A model generated the notes under the pieces. It had not been told where the DNA came from and made no database searches. It saw only the letters and a program-made list of their open reading frames with translations. Source: Solidesulfovibrio carbinoliphilus subsp. oakridgensis (GTDB taxonomy: Bacteria > Desulfobacterota > Desulfovibrionia > Desulfovibrionales > Desulfovibrionaceae). From it: a stretch of 64,000 nucleotides of DNA. Within the stretch, counting starts at the first letter, position 1. Every line of letters begins with the position of its first letter. A program made the translations under genes and the position numbers. Below are positions 1-12,108 of the stretch, in pieces. The DNA is taken from contig NZ_CM001368.1 of assembly GCF_000177215.2 (NCBI RefSeq), positions 3,851,625-3,915,624 of the forward strand, written 5' to 3'.

Positions 1-2
1 GG

Positions 3-887
3 GCCGCATCGAGGTCCCGGCTTGCGCCCCTGGCGTTCGTCACGGCGGTCTCCCTCTTTGCGGCCGCCGCCCTGCTCGTGGCGGCCTTCCTGGCCGGCCG
101 GTCCTGCGCCCGGGGAGGGGACAGCCTGCTCGACGTCCACACCGGGGCCTGGCTGCCGCTTGGCCGGGTGGCCGAGGACCTGGCCCGCTGCCGGCTGGTG
201 GCCGTGGGCGAGACCCACGACGATCCGGCCCACCACCGGCTGCAACTGGACGTGATCCGGGCCGTGGCCGCCACCGGGGCCCGGGTGTCGGTGGGCCTCG
301 AGATGTTTCCGGCCGGGGAGCAGGCGCTTCTGGACGGGTATCTCCTCGGGCGGGTGGACGAGGAGGTCCTGGAAAAAGCCTTTGCGGCCTACTGGGGCCA
401 CACCTTTGCCCTTTACCGCGACATCTTCCGGACCTGCCGGCAGGCGGGCATCCCGCTCGTCGGCCTGAACGTCCCCCGGGGCCTGACCCGCAAGGTGGCC
501 CGGGAGGGATTCGCCGCCCTGACCCCCGAGGAGCGGGGGGGGCTGCCCCTGGTGGCCTGCCAGGTGGACCGGGACTACGAGGCGTTTTTGCGGCGCGTGG
601 CCGGCGACCATGCCGGAGGCACGGATTTTCGGTATTTCTGCGAGGCGCAGGTGGTCTGGGACACGGCCATGGCCGTCTTCGCCCGGGACTACCTCGCCGC
701 CCACCCGGGCCGGGTCCTGGTCGTCCTTTGCGGCACGACCCACGCCTGGAAGCGGGGCATGCCCTATCAAGTGCGGCGCCTGGCCCCGGACCTGCCCCTG
801 CGCGTCATCCTGCCGGAGATTCCGGGCCGCATCGAGCCGGCCACGGCGGGCCCTGGGGACTGCGATTATTTGGCCGCCGTTCCCTGA
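3..887 (+). CDS. ChaN-family (haem-binding lipoprotein-like) protein, 5' end outside window
   Basis: The reading frame is open to the left edge, so the gene probably starts upstream; a GTG at 78 is the first start visible in frame. The visible N-terminus is a hydrophobic export or anchor segment ending near GRSC, without a clean lipobox. The rest matches the ChaN/DUF399 family, whose members bind haem or iron and usually sit on the outer membrane. Visible marks are the VAVGETHDDPAHH motif, GLEMF, and LCGTTHAWKRGMP near the C-terminus, where the family has its conserved Gly/His. No partner gene is visible because the upstream context is missing. The family assignment is fairly secure; haem binding is inferred from the family. 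Confidence 0.75.
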   Translation, partial: AASRSRLAPLAFVTAVSLFAAAALLVAAFLAGRSCARGGDSLLDVHTGAWLPLGRVAEDLARCRLVAVGETHDDPAHHRLQLDVIRAVAATGARVSVGLEMFPAGEQALLDGYLLGRVDEEVLEKAFAAYWGHTFALYRDIFRTCRQAGIPLVGLNVPRGLTRKVAREGFAALTPEERGGLPLVACQVDRDYEAFLRRVAGDHAGGTDFRYFCEAQVVWDTAMAVFARDYLAAHPGRVLVVLCGTTHAWKRGMPYQVRRLAPDLPLRVILPEIPGRIEPATAGPGDCDYLAAVP

Positions 888-1272
888 GGGATTGCAGGCG
901 GATACCCCGTCGGACCGCTCCGAAGGGACTTGCCATATCGCCGGTTTACCCTTACCTGATGACGTGGCCGGGATGTCGGGAAAGAAGAGGGCTCCCCGTG
1001 GCGGGAGGCCTTGCCGGACGGCGTCTTTCGGGGCGTCGTGGACGGCGAAACGTTTCCCGGCATTCGTTCGAATCGGCGCAGGCCAACCGCTCGGGACGCC
1101 GCCCGCCGGCAGCGGCCGGGCCGGCGGCCAGGAGTGGTCACCATCCCGGTCTTCCCCGCAACCTCGTCCCCGACGTTGCCCGACGTCCCCGTGGCCCCCG
1201 CTTGCCGGGCGCCACGGGGCGGTTTGAGTATGGCACGCCGGCCCGCTTGCCCGGCAAGGTAGAAAAGACTCT
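888..1272. other. Gene-free stretch of 385 bp
   Basis: No convincing gene, strong hairpin or repeat copy is seen here. The short overlapping frames are Arg/Pro-rich and lack ribosome-binding sites. The promoter of the following membrane-protein gene presumably lies at its right end, but no clear -35/-10 pair could be picked out. Confidence 0.4.
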
Positions 1273-2040
1273 ATGGATACCCCGCAAGACAACGATGCCA
1301 CCGAAGCCAAGGCCGGCCCGTCCGTTCTCGGCGGCTTCGGCATGGCCCTTTCCGACAGGGAAAAAAAGAACCTGCTGACCTTCCTCTCCATCGGGGTCAT
1401 CCTGGTGGAATTCGCCGTCACCATCGCCGCCGTGTGCTACGGCATCATCAATTCCCAGAAACTGCCCGACGGCACCATCCAGTTCCGCTTCCCCTGGATT
1501 CCCTACGCCGTGGCCCTGATCCTGGCCCCGGTGGCCATCATGTTCGTGGTCAACATCATCGGCATGGGGTTCACCCGCTTTTTCAAGGGCGAGCCGGCCA
1601 TGGACGAAGAGCACATGCGCTACATGCCGGAGCGGCTGCGCCGGCTGATCAGCCTGTCGCGGGGGCTGCCGACCATCATCCTCCTTGGCGGCATGATCCT
1701 TCTCGGCGCGGCGCTCTACTACCTCGACGCGGTCATCCAGATGCTGCTGCGCATCGGGGACCACGTGGAGGTCATCGCCCCGTGGGTGATGCTCGGGCTG
1801 GTGGCGGCCTGGTGCCTGAGCTACCTCGTGCGCATGTGGTTTCTCTACAAGACCCGGCGCATGCAGGAGGAATACGCCTTCCGCCGCGAGGTGCTCGAAC
1901 GCACGGGCATCGTGATCGTGGACGGCCGCAAGCACATCGCCGCCGACGGCCGGACCCTCGGCGCGCAAAACGCCCTGCCCGGCCGCATCATCGACGTGCT
2001 GCCGCCCGGGGAGTCCGACACGGACAAGGATGTCTCATGA
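1273..2040 (+). CDS. Uncharacterised inner-membrane protein, four predicted TM segments
   Basis: I do not recognise this 255-residue protein. After a polar N-terminus of about 35 residues it has hydrophobic helices near residues 38-60, 75-97, 137-160 and 172-192. A basic, charged C-terminal tail follows (KTRRMQEEYAFRREV and onward), probably cytoplasmic. No catalytic or transport motif is evident. Its TGA overlaps the ATG of the next gene as ATGA, so the two are translationally coupled and probably act together. The start is the ATG at 1273, preceded by an AAGGTAGAAAAG purine tract. Confidence 0.7.
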   Translation: MDTPQDNDATEAKAGPSVLGGFGMALSDREKKNLLTFLSIGVILVEFAVTIAAVCYGIINSQKLPDGTIQFRFPWIPYAVALILAPVAIMFVVNIIGMGFTRFFKGEPAMDEEHMRYMPERLRRLISLSRGLPTIILLGGMILLGAALYYLDAVIQMLLRIGDHVEVIAPWVMLGLVAAWCLSYLVRMWFLYKTRRMQEEYAFRREVLERTGIVIVDGRKHIAADGRTLGAQNALPGRIIDVLPPGESDTDKDVS

Positions 2041-2543
2041 CCGACGACCAGAGAACGGCCGCCCTTTGGGAGCAGGCCAAAAACGCCTTGTTGCGGCGGG
2101 TGGCCCGCACCGACGACGCCGGCCGGGCCGAGGCCCTGGCCGCCTTTGTCGGCATGGCCCGGCCGGATCTCGGGGCCGAGGCGGTCCGGGTGGTGGCCGA
2201 GACCACGCCGCGCCTTTTGCCGTCGCTGACGGAAAAGTGGATTGGCCTGTTCGTGGACAGGCTTTTCGAGACCGTGCCGCTGCCCCAGATCGAGATGCTT
2301 TGCGACGGCACCGAGGAGAACGAGGCCGCCCTGGCGCTGGCCTACGTGATGTTTCTCGAATCCGAGCGCATGGAAAAGCAGATGGCCGAGGATCTGGCTG
2401 CCGTGAACCTGCCGGCCGGCGAGGGCGGCGGCGACCTGGCCGCCGATGTCTGCCGCCGCCTGGCCATGGTCGAGGAAAAACGCCGCCAGGACAGCTGGCA
2501 AAAGGCCGAGGCCTACAAGGCCGCCCGGGGCAAGGCCAACTGA
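2037..2543 (+). CDS. Hypothetical cytoplasmic protein coupled to the upstream membrane protein
   Basis: This 168-residue soluble protein begins MTDDQRTAALWEQ. It is Ala/Glu-rich and predicted mostly helical, with no signal peptide, membrane segment or recognised motif. It starts at the ATG inside the ATGA overlap with the preceding gene, and its stop is followed within 25 bases by a strong hairpin, so the two genes look like a complete operon. Function unknown; an accessory role for the membrane protein is only a guess from coupling. Confidence 0.65.
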   Translation: MTDDQRTAALWEQAKNALLRRVARTDDAGRAEALAAFVGMARPDLGAEAVRVVAETTPRLLPSLTEKWIGLFVDRLFETVPLPQIEMLCDGTEENEAALALAYVMFLESERMEKQMAEDLAAVNLPAGEGGGDLAADVCRRLAMVEEKRRQDSWQKAEAYKAARGKAN

Positions 2544-2563
2544 GCCGCGTCCTCTGACCGGCC

Positions 2564-2589
2564 CCGGCCGGGACGCCTGTCCCGGCCGG
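2564..2589 (+). terminator. Stem-loop at the end of the two-gene operon
   Basis: A perfect 11-bp inverted repeat (CCGGCCGGGAC and its complement) encloses a GCCT loop 20 bases after the stop at 2543. It has no U-tract, so it may be a transcript-end stabiliser rather than a classical intrinsic terminator. Confidence 0.5.
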
Positions 2590-2749
2590 AGTCGGTTTCC
2601 CAAAGGCCCTTTACAGGGGCGGCCTCCCCCGCTACCGTCTCTTCACCCCCTTCGCCCGGATGACCAGACCGTCGTCCGGCCTTTCCGCTTTGTCCCGCTC
2701 CGAATCCTTCCGCCCGTTTGCGCGAAACACCGACTTTGCGAGGTGCTTC

Positions 2750-2926
2750 ATGGCAGACCGTATCCTGCGGTTTTTAAACGACGAATCCGGGGCCACCAGC
2801 TCGGAATACGCCATCCTGGCCAGCCTCGTCGCCGGCGTGGCCGTGGCCGTGGTGACCGGTTTCGGCCTCTCGGTCAGGGCCCTTTTCCAAAAGGCCCAGG
2901 ACGCATTTCCCGGGGGTGGCGGCTAG
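2750..2926 (+). CDS. Flp/Fap-type class IVb pilin
   Basis: This 58-residue protein has the Flp pilin layout: a short charged N-terminus (MADRILRFLNDESG), then TSSEYAILASLVAGVAVAV, in which the Glu-Tyr pair opens a single hydrophobic helix, and a short Gly-rich tail. Such pilins are cleaved by a TadV-type prepilin peptidase and assembled by a Tad machine. No tad genes lie in the window, so this is an isolated copy whose machinery must be elsewhere. The ATG at 2750 is preceded by GCGAGGTG, and the longer frame upstream has no pilin-like sequence. Family assignment good. Confidence 0.8.
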   Translation: MADRILRFLNDESGATSSEYAILASLVAGVAVAVVTGFGLSVRALFQKAQDAFPGGGG

Positions 2927-3069
2927 AACCGAATCTTTATGGAGTTTTTTGTCGAAAGAGCGGGTGAATGTCTTGCCCGGGGCGAAAAGGGGCAGGCCGG
3001 CCGGCGCTGGAGCGGCCGTCCGGCCGTGAGTCCTTCCTCTGACGGAGGCGGGGCCGGTCTGGCGCAGGG

Positions 3070-3085
3070 GGGGCCATTTGGCCCC
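3070..3085 (-). terminator. Weak hairpin just after gmhB
   Basis: GGGGCC and GGCCCC pair around an ATTT loop, immediately downstream of the gmhB stop on the minus strand. The stem is short and lacks a T-run, so it is only a possible end of the gatC-to-gmhB transcript. Confidence 0.25.
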
Positions 3086-3088
3086 GGT

Positions 3089-3706
3089 TCACGGGAGGGC
3101 GGCCGGAAGAAACCCTTCGTCCAGCAGGTAGGCGGCCGCCGCCGGCAGGTCCCGGGCCAGGACGTGGGGCCAGCCGGGCCGTCGGTCGGCGAGGACGAGC
3201 AGGGGGGCCTCAAGCCCCGGCAGGCCGCAGGCGGCGGCTTGCTCGGTTCCGTGGCCGGTGGCGACCAGGATGGTCAGCGGCGAGCCGAGGGCCAGGCCGA
3301 AATGGATGTCCGAGGCCTTGTCGCCGATGACTGCCGTTTCCGCCGGCACGAGGCCGTACCGGCCGGCCAGGGCCGCGAAGAGGCCGATGGCGGGTTTGCG
3401 GCAGGGACAACCGTCGTCCGGGCCGTGGGGGCAAAAGGCCGTGTCTGCAAGGACCGCGCCATGTGGTTCGAGCAGGGCCAGCAGCCGGGCCTGGACGGCC
3501 TCGAAATCCGATTGTTTGAAATAGCCCCGGCCGAGGCCGGACTGGTTGGTGACGCAAAAAAGCCGGGCCCCGGCCCGGGTCAGGCGGCCAAGGGCCTCGC
3601 CCGCGCCCGGAACCAGGACCACGCCGTCCGGGTTGGAAAGATAGTGCCGGTCTTCGATGATGGTGCCGTCGCGGTCCAGGAGCACGTTGCGGATGGTCGG
3701 GGCCAT
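3089..3706 (-). CDS. gmhB: D-glycero-beta-D-manno-heptose-1,7-bisphosphate 7-phosphatase
   Basis: This 205-residue HAD-family phosphatase acts in the ADP-heptose branch of lipopolysaccharide core synthesis. The DRDGTI motif near the N-terminus carries the nucleophile and acid/base aspartates. VTNQSGLGRGYF is the family's second motif, CPHGPDDGCPCRKP supplies the Cys/His zinc ligands typical of GmhB, and GDKASD is the metal-binding end of the active site. The ATG at 3706 is chosen because the upstream part of the frame is a shadow of mnmA. It follows mnmA by 7 bases and closes the gatC-gatA-mnmA-gmhB run. A histidinol-phosphatase-like relative is possible, but the zinc motif favours GmhB. Confidence 0.85.
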   Translation of the reverse strand: MAPTIRNVLLDRDGTIIEDRHYLSNPDGVVLVPGAGEALGRLTRAGARLFCVTNQSGLGRGYFKQSDFEAVQARLLALLEPHGAVLADTAFCPHGPDDGCPCRKPAIGLFAALAGRYGLVPAETAVIGDKASDIHFGLALGSPLTILVATGHGTEQAAACGLPGLEAPLLVLADRRPGWPHVLARDLPAAAAYLLDEGFLPAALP

Positions 3707-3713
3707 GGGCTTG

Positions 3714-4787
3714 TCAGGTCCGGTCTGGCGGGGACGGCAGGGTGTCCGGCACAAGGACGCCGCCGGCCAGGACCCGGCCGGCCGCGTCGTAGACCGTCGC
3801 CACCTGGCCGGGGGTGGGTCGGGCCACGGGGGCGTCAAAAGTGAGGGCCAGGCCGCCGTCCGGGCCGAGGACCGCCCGGGCCGGGCGCGGGCGCATGCGG
3901 TAGCAGGTCTGGGCCAGGACGGTGGCGGTGGCCGGCCAGCCGGCCGGATCGGCCAGGAGGTTGGCCGGGCCGGTGCGGCAGGCGGTGGCGTCGAGATCGG
4001 CCCGGACGCCGACCACAAGCGTATTGGCGGCCGTGTCCTTGCCAAGGACGTAGAGGGGGTCGGCGTAGGCGATGCCAAGGCCCTTGCGCTGGCCGATGGT
4101 GTGCCGCCACAGGCCCTGGTGGGTGCCGAGTCGGGTGCCGTCCGTCAGGACGATGGGCCCGGGTCCGGTCAGGGCCGCGCCGCTTGCTTCGAGAAAGGCC
4201 CGGTAGTCGTCGCCGGGCACGAAGCAGACCTCGCGCGATTCCTTGGGGAGCGGGGGGGCCAGGCCAAGGGCGGCCAGGGCGGCCGGATGGTCGGCCTTGC
4301 GCCGGCGGGCCAGGGGAAAGACGGCCCGGGCCAGGGCGTCTCGCGGCACCAGGGACAGGAAATAGCTCTGGTCGCGGGAGTCGTCGGCCCCCCGGAAAAG
4401 GGCCGGCCCGCGGTCGGTTTCCTGCAGCCGGGCAAAGTGGCCGGTGGCCAGCTTGTCCGCCCCGAGTTCCCGGGCCGCCTCCATGAGCAGGCCGAATTTC
4501 ATGTCCCGGTTGCAGGCGGCGCAGGGATTGGGCGTCTGGCCGGCGGCGTAGGCCGCGATGAAGGGGGCTACGACCTGCCGGCCAAACTCCCGCGACAGGT
4601 CCACGGCGGCAAAGGGCACGCCGAGCCGGCCGCACTGGGTCTCGATGGCCCGGGCCAACTCCTGCCCTTTCATGTCCGGCGGCAGGAAATGGGCATGCAC
4701 GGCCACCACATCGTGGCCTTCGGCCCGCAGCAGGCCAAGCGACAGCAGGCTGTCCGCACCGCCGCTTACGGCAACGGCCAGCCGCAT
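3714..4787 (-). CDS. mnmA: tRNA-specific 2-thiouridylase
   Basis: This 357-residue enzyme makes 2-thiouridine at the wobble position of Lys, Glu and Gln tRNAs, using ATP and sulfur relayed from a desulfurase. The PP-loop is AVSGGADSLLSLG at residues 6-18. The likely catalytic Cys92 lies in NPCAACNRDMKFG, the second Cys188 in SREVCFVPGDDYRAFL, and the adenylation region TGHFARLQ follows. The C-terminal beta-barrel is present, and the length is normal. The PP-loop has Ala-Asp where many homologues have Val-Asp. A repeat-family hairpin separates it from gatA upstream. Confidence 0.88.
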   Translation of the reverse strand: MRLAVAVSGGADSLLSLGLLRAEGHDVVAVHAHFLPPDMKGQELARAIETQCGRLGVPFAAVDLSREFGRQVVAPFIAAYAAGQTPNPCAACNRDMKFGLLMEAARELGADKLATGHFARLQETDRGPALFRGADDSRDQSYFLSLVPRDALARAVFPLARRRKADHPAALAALGLAPPLPKESREVCFVPGDDYRAFLEASGAALTGPGPIVLTDGTRLGTHQGLWRHTIGQRKGLGIAYADPLYVLGKDTAANTLVVGVRADLDATACRTGPANLLADPAGWPATATVLAQTCYRMRPRPARAVLGPDGGLALTFDAPVARPTPGQVATVYDAAGRVLAGGVLVPDTLPSPPDRT

Positions 4788-4845
4788 CTCTTTTCCTGTA
4801 AGCGTACGAGCTTCGGTCGCAGCGCCATGGCCCCCCCTTTTCCCT

Positions 4846-4892
4846 TTCAGGGGGTCCGGGGGGATGATCCCCCCCGGCCGCCGGAGGCATCT
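4846..4892 (-). repeat. 3'-end modular hairpin, copy 1 (after gatA)
   Basis: Read on the minus strand it starts ATGCCTCCGGCGGCC, then GGGGGGATCATCCCCCC, then GGACCCCC. It begins within about 10 bases of the gatA stop, in the same sense as gatA, and lies between gatA and mnmA. Confidence 0.8.
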
Positions 4893-4898
4893 TCATTC

Positions 4899-6365
<1,467 letters not shown>

Positions 6366-6386
6366 GACGAATCCCTTTCTGGCTCA

Positions 6387-6459
6387 TCCCCCTTTCCCCA
6401 AAGCGAGGGGGTCCGGGGGAAATGATTCCCCCCGGCGGGGCTCGGGGCGGAGCCCCGTT
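6387..6459 (-). repeat. 3'-end modular hairpin, copy 2 (between gatC and gatA)
   Basis: On the minus strand the gatC stop is followed by a GGGGCTC/GAGCCCC hairpin, then the palindrome GGGGGGAATCATTTCCCCC and GGACCCCC. The 5' box is reduced to GCCGG. It lies inside an operon, so it cannot be an obligatory full terminator. Confidence 0.7.
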
Positions 6460-6464
6460 CATTC

Positions 6465-6749
6465 TTAAACAATTTTCGGAACGATAAAGAACTGGCCGTC
6501 CGTGGCCGGGGCGTTGGCCAGGATCCGGTCGCGGGCGCAGGCCTTGGTGGCGACGTCGGCGCGCAGCGGGGTCTCGTGGAGCACCGGGCTGTAGAGGGGC
6601 TCGACGCCGTCGGTATCGACCGCGCCAAGGGTTTCCATGTAGGCCAGGATGCCGTCCATCTGGCCGGCAAAGGCTTCGAGGCTGTCGTCGTCCAGGCGCA
6701 GCCGGGCCAGCTTGGCCACCTTGGCCACTTCATCGGGGCGTATCTTCAT
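6465..6749 (-). CDS. gatC: Asp-tRNA(Asn)/Glu-tRNA(Gln) amidotransferase subunit C
   Basis: This 94-residue small subunit wraps around and stabilises GatA in the GatCAB complex. It begins MKIRPDEVAKVAKLARL, the typical GatC opening, continues with a helical pair, and has the conserved PLYSP...LRAD turn. Start codon at 6749. It is 99 bases upstream of gatA in the same direction and 23 bases downstream of the lipoprotein gene. Confidence 0.92.
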   Translation of the reverse strand: MKIRPDEVAKVAKLARLRLDDDSLEAFAGQMDGILAYMETLGAVDTDGVEPLYSPVLHETPLRADVATKACARDRILANAPATDGQFFIVPKIV

Positions 6750-6772
6750 GGGAAGGTCTTCCTTGGGATGTC

Positions 6773-8269
6773 TCAGGATGCCGGAATGGCCTGCCGGTGG
6801 GCCGGCACCGGGGCCTGGGGCTCGGCCGGCGCCGGGACGGCCGGCTGGACGACGGGCCGGGCCGGAGCGGCCGGCGGCAGGGTGCCGGGCTGGGCTGGCG
6901 GCTGGGGAACGGCGGCCGGGGCTGCGGCGCCCGGGGCCTGGGCCGGGGCGTAGGACTGCTCGGTCTCGGGGGCCGGATTTTCCAGGGCCTTTTGCCGGAT
7001 GGCGTTCAGGCGCTGGCGGAAGCCCTCGGGATCGAGCAGGACCGGACCGGCCACCGAAGGCCGAAACAGGTACATGGCCACGTGGGCCTTGCCGTCCGGG
7101 CCGTAGGACAGGGGGGCCATACTGAAATCCATGCCCGAGGCGGCCTGGGCCAGACGCGAGCTGACTTCCTGGGGTGCCGCGCCCTGGGGCATACGGCCGA
7201 GTCTGGCGGCCAGGCGGGCGAAGTCGAAGCCCACGGCCTCCCACAGGTCGGCATGGTCCTCGCCGGCGGCCCGCATGGCGGCAAGCAGGGCCTGGGTGGC
7301 CTTGCCCTGGTTTTCCGGCCACCAGGCGCCCGGACAGACGGCCAGACGGTAGTTCTGGATGTTGATCTGCGTCTTGGAGGCCGCGGCCCGGTAGAGGGCC
7401 TCGGTCCAGAGCTGCGGTCCGAGGATCAGCAGGTCCTCGACCTTGTTGCGGAAAAAGGCGGGCAGCACCTTGTCGGCCCGGGCCCATTCGTCGGGCACGA
7501 ACACGGCCCCGAAGCCGGGCCGGCCGCCGCCGGTCTTGAGCATTTCCGCCACGGTGCCGTCCCAGCTGGACGGATCCTGGGCCGAGTAGACGCCCGTGGC
7601 CGTGACCTGGCCGCCAAGGCGCGTGGTGGCCAGGGCGAAGGCCTCGCCCATGGACTGGCCGTAGCGGTCGCCGGGGCGCAGGATGCCGAACTGGGTGATG
7701 CCGTAGTCGGTCAAAGACAGGCGCAGGAGGGCGTCGATCTCGTCCTCGGCGCTCGGGAAAAACCGCCAGGCGTCGATGCCTTCGCGGGCCTCGCCGAGGG
7801 TCGAGAGGAAGGCCAGGAAGACCCGGCTCTGGAGCAGCCCCGTGGACTGGAGCTCCTTGAGCGTCAGGGGATGCATGGGACCGCCGACGAGGGTGACCTC
7901 GGGCGGCAAGGCGCGCACGCTGTCGGCCCAGCCGGGCTGGGTGGCGTCGATGACGATGACGTCGAGCGGCGTGCCGGCGGCGGCCAGGGCGTCCTGAGCG
8001 GCCTTGATGCCTTTTTGCACCTTGCCGCCGAGCTCCCGGAACGGCCCGCCAAGGGGCAGGAGCACGGCCACCCGGTTGACGGCCACGGGCTGGGGTGGCG
8101 GCGTCGGGGCCACGGGCGCGGGGGGCGCCACCGGCGGCGGGGGCGGCGGCGCGGGCTGGGTGAAGAGGCCGCCGCAACCGGTCAGGGCGGCAAGAACCAG
8201 GCACAACAGGAAACCCGCGGCGAGGCGGGGAAAAAGACGCGGTGTCATGGGAATGGCCTTGGCGTTCAT
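6773..8269 (-). CDS. Lipoprotein with periplasmic-binding (penicillin-binding protein activator-like) fold
   Basis: This 498-residue protein has a lipoprotein signal ending LTGC, with lipidated Cys32. A Pro-rich linker (about 38-62) follows, then a type I periplasmic-binding domain starting VNRVAVLLPLGGPFRELGG and running to about residue 430, and a Pro/Ala-rich tail. This layout matches LppC/LpoA-type lipoproteins and related ABC-type solute-binding-like proteins. A role in activating a peptidoglycan synthase from the outer membrane is possible but unproven. No transporter genes adjoin it, which argues against an ABC uptake role. An alternative start at Met8 would shorten the signal's n-region. 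It is probably co-transcribed with gatC. Confidence 0.7.
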   Translation of the reverse strand: MNAKAIPMTPRLFPRLAAGFLLCLVLAALTGCGGLFTQPAPPPPPPVAPPAPVAPTPPPQPVAVNRVAVLLPLGGPFRELGGKVQKGIKAAQDALAAAGTPLDVIVIDATQPGWADSVRALPPEVTLVGGPMHPLTLKELQSTGLLQSRVFLAFLSTLGEAREGIDAWRFFPSAEDEIDALLRLSLTDYGITQFGILRPGDRYGQSMGEAFALATTRLGGQVTATGVYSAQDPSSWDGTVAEMLKTGGGRPGFGAVFVPDEWARADKVLPAFFRNKVEDLLILGPQLWTEALYRAAASKTQINIQNYRLAVCPGAWWPENQGKATQALLAAMRAAGEDHADLWEAVGFDFARLAARLGRMPQGAAPQEVSSRLAQAASGMDFSMAPLSYGPDGKAHVAMYLFRPSVAGPVLLDPEGFRQRLNAIRQKALENPAPETEQSYAPAQAPGAAAPAAVPQPPAQPGTLPPAAPARPVVQPAVPAPAEPQAPVPAHRQAIPAS

Positions 8270-8319
8270 GGGCGAACCGGGGTTTGGCGGCCGAGCCGCC
8301 GTGCACGTCGGACAATACG

Positions 8320-8356
8320 AAAAAGCCTGACCCGTCCGGGGGACGAGTCAGGCTTT
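8320..8356 (-). terminator. Intrinsic terminator of the hrcA-grpE-dnaK operon
   Basis: A 16-bp stem (AAAGCCTGAC...GTCAGGCTTT) with one mismatch and a GGG loop. On the minus strand it ends in a run of five T, giving a classical Rho-independent terminator about 50 bases after the dnaK stop. Confidence 0.8.
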
Positions 8357-8404
8357 CCGATACGCGCAATGGGGCGCGAAGGCAAGTCCGCGCGGACGCG
8401 GGCC

Positions 8405-10318
<1,914 letters not shown>

Positions 10319-10392
10319 GATAGCCTTTCCTCCTTGTTGGTTCCTGTATGGTCTTCCGTCTGGCGACGGATTTTTTCCGAGAGACAGGCAGG

Positions 10393-10420
10393 TATATAAG
10401 GTCCGTATTTTTCGAGTAAA
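10393..10420 (-). promoter_or_regulatory. Possible internal promoter upstream of dnaK
   Basis: On the minus strand TTTACT (10415-10420) and TATATA (10393-10398) are 16 bases apart, in an AT-rich patch of the grpE-dnaK gap. A good ribosome site (AAGGAGGAAAG) precedes the dnaK start. The match is suggestive only. Confidence 0.35.
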
Positions 10421-10455
10421 GGGGGGGATTGGCGAAAAAGTGCCCCCGGACGCGG

Positions 10456-11016
10456 TCAGATCTTGTTGACCATGACCTTGGCCGGCCGCAGGAGCCGGCC
10501 GCGCAGCGTGTAGCCCTTCTGGACCACCTGGGCCACGGTGTCGGCCGGCAGATCGGGCAGGCTGGCCATGCCGAGGGCCTCGTGGGTTTCGGGGTTGAAG
10601 GGCTCGCCCGTCCGGCCGAATTCGGCCACGCCGTGGCGGCCGAGGATGTCAAGGAAAGCCTTTCGGGTCATGTCCACGCCGACGACGAAGTCCTTGCAGG
10701 CGTCGTTGCCCCGGCCGTGGGCCAGGGCCAGATCGAGGTGGTCAAGGACGGGGACGAGTTCGGCCACGAGGGATTCGGTGGCGTACTTCTGGAACTCTTC
10801 CTTTTCCTTGAGGAGCCGCTTCTTGAGGTTCTCGGTCTCGGCCAGGCTGCGCAGCCGGCGGTCGGACTCGGCGGCCAGGGCGGCGCGAAGGGCCGCGACC
10901 TCTTCCTCGAGGGTCGGCGCGGGGGTGTCGGCCGCGCCTTCGGGCGTGGCCTGTGCCTCGGAAAGCTTTTCGTCAGGGGCCATGGATCCTCCCATATGCA
11001 GCGCCGGACGCGGCAA
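10456..11016 (-). CDS. grpE: Nucleotide exchange factor GrpE
   Basis: This 186-residue co-chaperone drives ADP release from DnaK. An acidic, low-complexity N-terminus (to about residue 35) is followed by a long coiled coil with [19 protein letters not shown]. The C-terminal beta domain contains [25 protein letters not shown] and ends [16 protein letters not shown], the family signature. It lies 46 bases after hrcA on the same strand. Confidence 0.93.
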   Translation of the reverse strand: MPRPALHMGGSMAPDEKLSEAQATPEGAADTPAPTLEEEVAALRAALAAESDRRLRSLAETENLKKRLLKEKEEFQKYATESLVAELVPVLDHLDLALAHGRGNDACKDFVVGVDMTRKAFLDILGRHGVAEFGRTGEPFNPETHEALGMASLPDLPADTVAQVVQKGYTLRGRLLRPAKVMVNKI

Positions 11017-11062
11017 AAGGCCGGACAGGGCCGGCCGCGCCTGGCGCAGGGTGTCGTATCGG

Positions 11063-12100
11063 TTACAGGTGCCGGTCCAGGAGCCGGGTCAGGGTGCGGG
11101 CGGTGTAGTCCACCACCGGCACCAGCTTGGCGTAGTCCATGCGCAAAGGGCCGATGAGGCCGATGGCGCCCAGGGACATGGCCCCCATGCCGTAGGGGGC
11201 GGTGATGACGCCGAGGTCGGCCAGGGCGGCCAGATCCGACTCGCCGCCGATCGTAATCACCGTTTTAAGTTCGTTTGCGGTTTTGTCCAGCAGTTCGAGC
11301 AGGACGGTGCGCTCTTCGAGCACGCACATGAGCTCGCGCATGTGGCCGGCGTCGGTGAATTCGGGCTGGCCCAGGATGTTGGGAGTGCCGTCCACGATGA
11401 CTTCGCTTGCGGGTTCGCGCTCGTGGTCAAAGGCGGTCCGGGCCAGGGTCAGGGCCTGCCGGCACAAGGCGTCCAGGGTGCGGGTGGCCTCGTCGAGTTC
11501 GCGCACGAGCCTGGCCCGGACCTCGGTCACGGTCCGGTCGGTGAAAAGATGGTTCAGGTAATTGGCGTAGCTGACCAGGTCGTCGGCCGTGACCCCGGGG
11601 TCGGCCTCGATGACCCGGGTCCGGACCAGTCCGCCCTGCAGGACGAGCAGCACCATGACCAGCCCGGGATTCAAAAGCGAAAAGTCGAGCCGCTTCCACC
11701 GGGCCGCAGCCTGGTTGGGGGTGATGACCATGGCCACCTGCAACGAGAGCCCGGAAAGGAGCCGCGAGGCCCGGCGCAACAGTTCCCCGACCTCGAGGCC
11801 GGCGGTGGCCAGGTTGTCGGTGATGCGGCGCTGGTCGGTCTCGGCCAGGGGGCGAAGCCGCATGACCTCGTCGAGGTAGAACCGGAAGGCCCGGGCCGTG
11901 GGCACCCGGCCGGCCGAGGTGTGGGGCTGGGCCAGGTAGCCGGCCTCGGTCAGGTCGGCCATGATGTTGCGGATGGTGGCCGGGGAAAGGCGCAGCGGAC
12001 TCTGCTTGGACACGGCGCGCGAGCCCACGGGCGAGGCCGTTGCGATGTAGGCCTCGATGATGGTGGTCAGGACTTCCCGTTCGCGTTCCAGAAGCGGCAT
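11063..12100 (-). CDS. hrcA: Heat-inducible transcription repressor HrcA
   Basis: This 345-residue repressor binds CIRCE and is kept active by GroEL. The start MPLLEREREVLTTIIEAYI at 12100 is chosen over an upstream Met at 12151, which would place the operator inside the coding region. The N-terminal winged helix includes GSRAVSKQSPLRLSPATIRNIMADL followed by GYLAQPHTSAGRVPT, the most conserved HrcA segment. The GAF-like regulatory domain follows. It heads hrcA-grpE-dnaK and has a perfect CIRCE element 14 bases upstream of its start, so it should repress itself. Confidence 0.95.
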   Translation of the reverse strand: MPLLEREREVLTTIIEAYIATASPVGSRAVSKQSPLRLSPATIRNIMADLTEAGYLAQPHTSAGRVPTARAFRFYLDEVMRLRPLAETDQRRITDNLATAGLEVGELLRRASRLLSGLSLQVAMVITPNQAAARWKRLDFSLLNPGLVMVLLVLQGGLVRTRVIEADPGVTADDLVSYANYLNHLFTDRTVTEVRARLVRELDEATRTLDALCRQALTLARTAFDHEREPASEVIVDGTPNILGQPEFTDAGHMRELMCVLEERTVLLELLDKTANELKTVITIGGESDLAALADLGVITAPYGMGAMSLGAIGLIGPLRMDYAKLVPVVDYTARTLTRLLDRHL

Positions 12101-12108
12101 GGCGCATC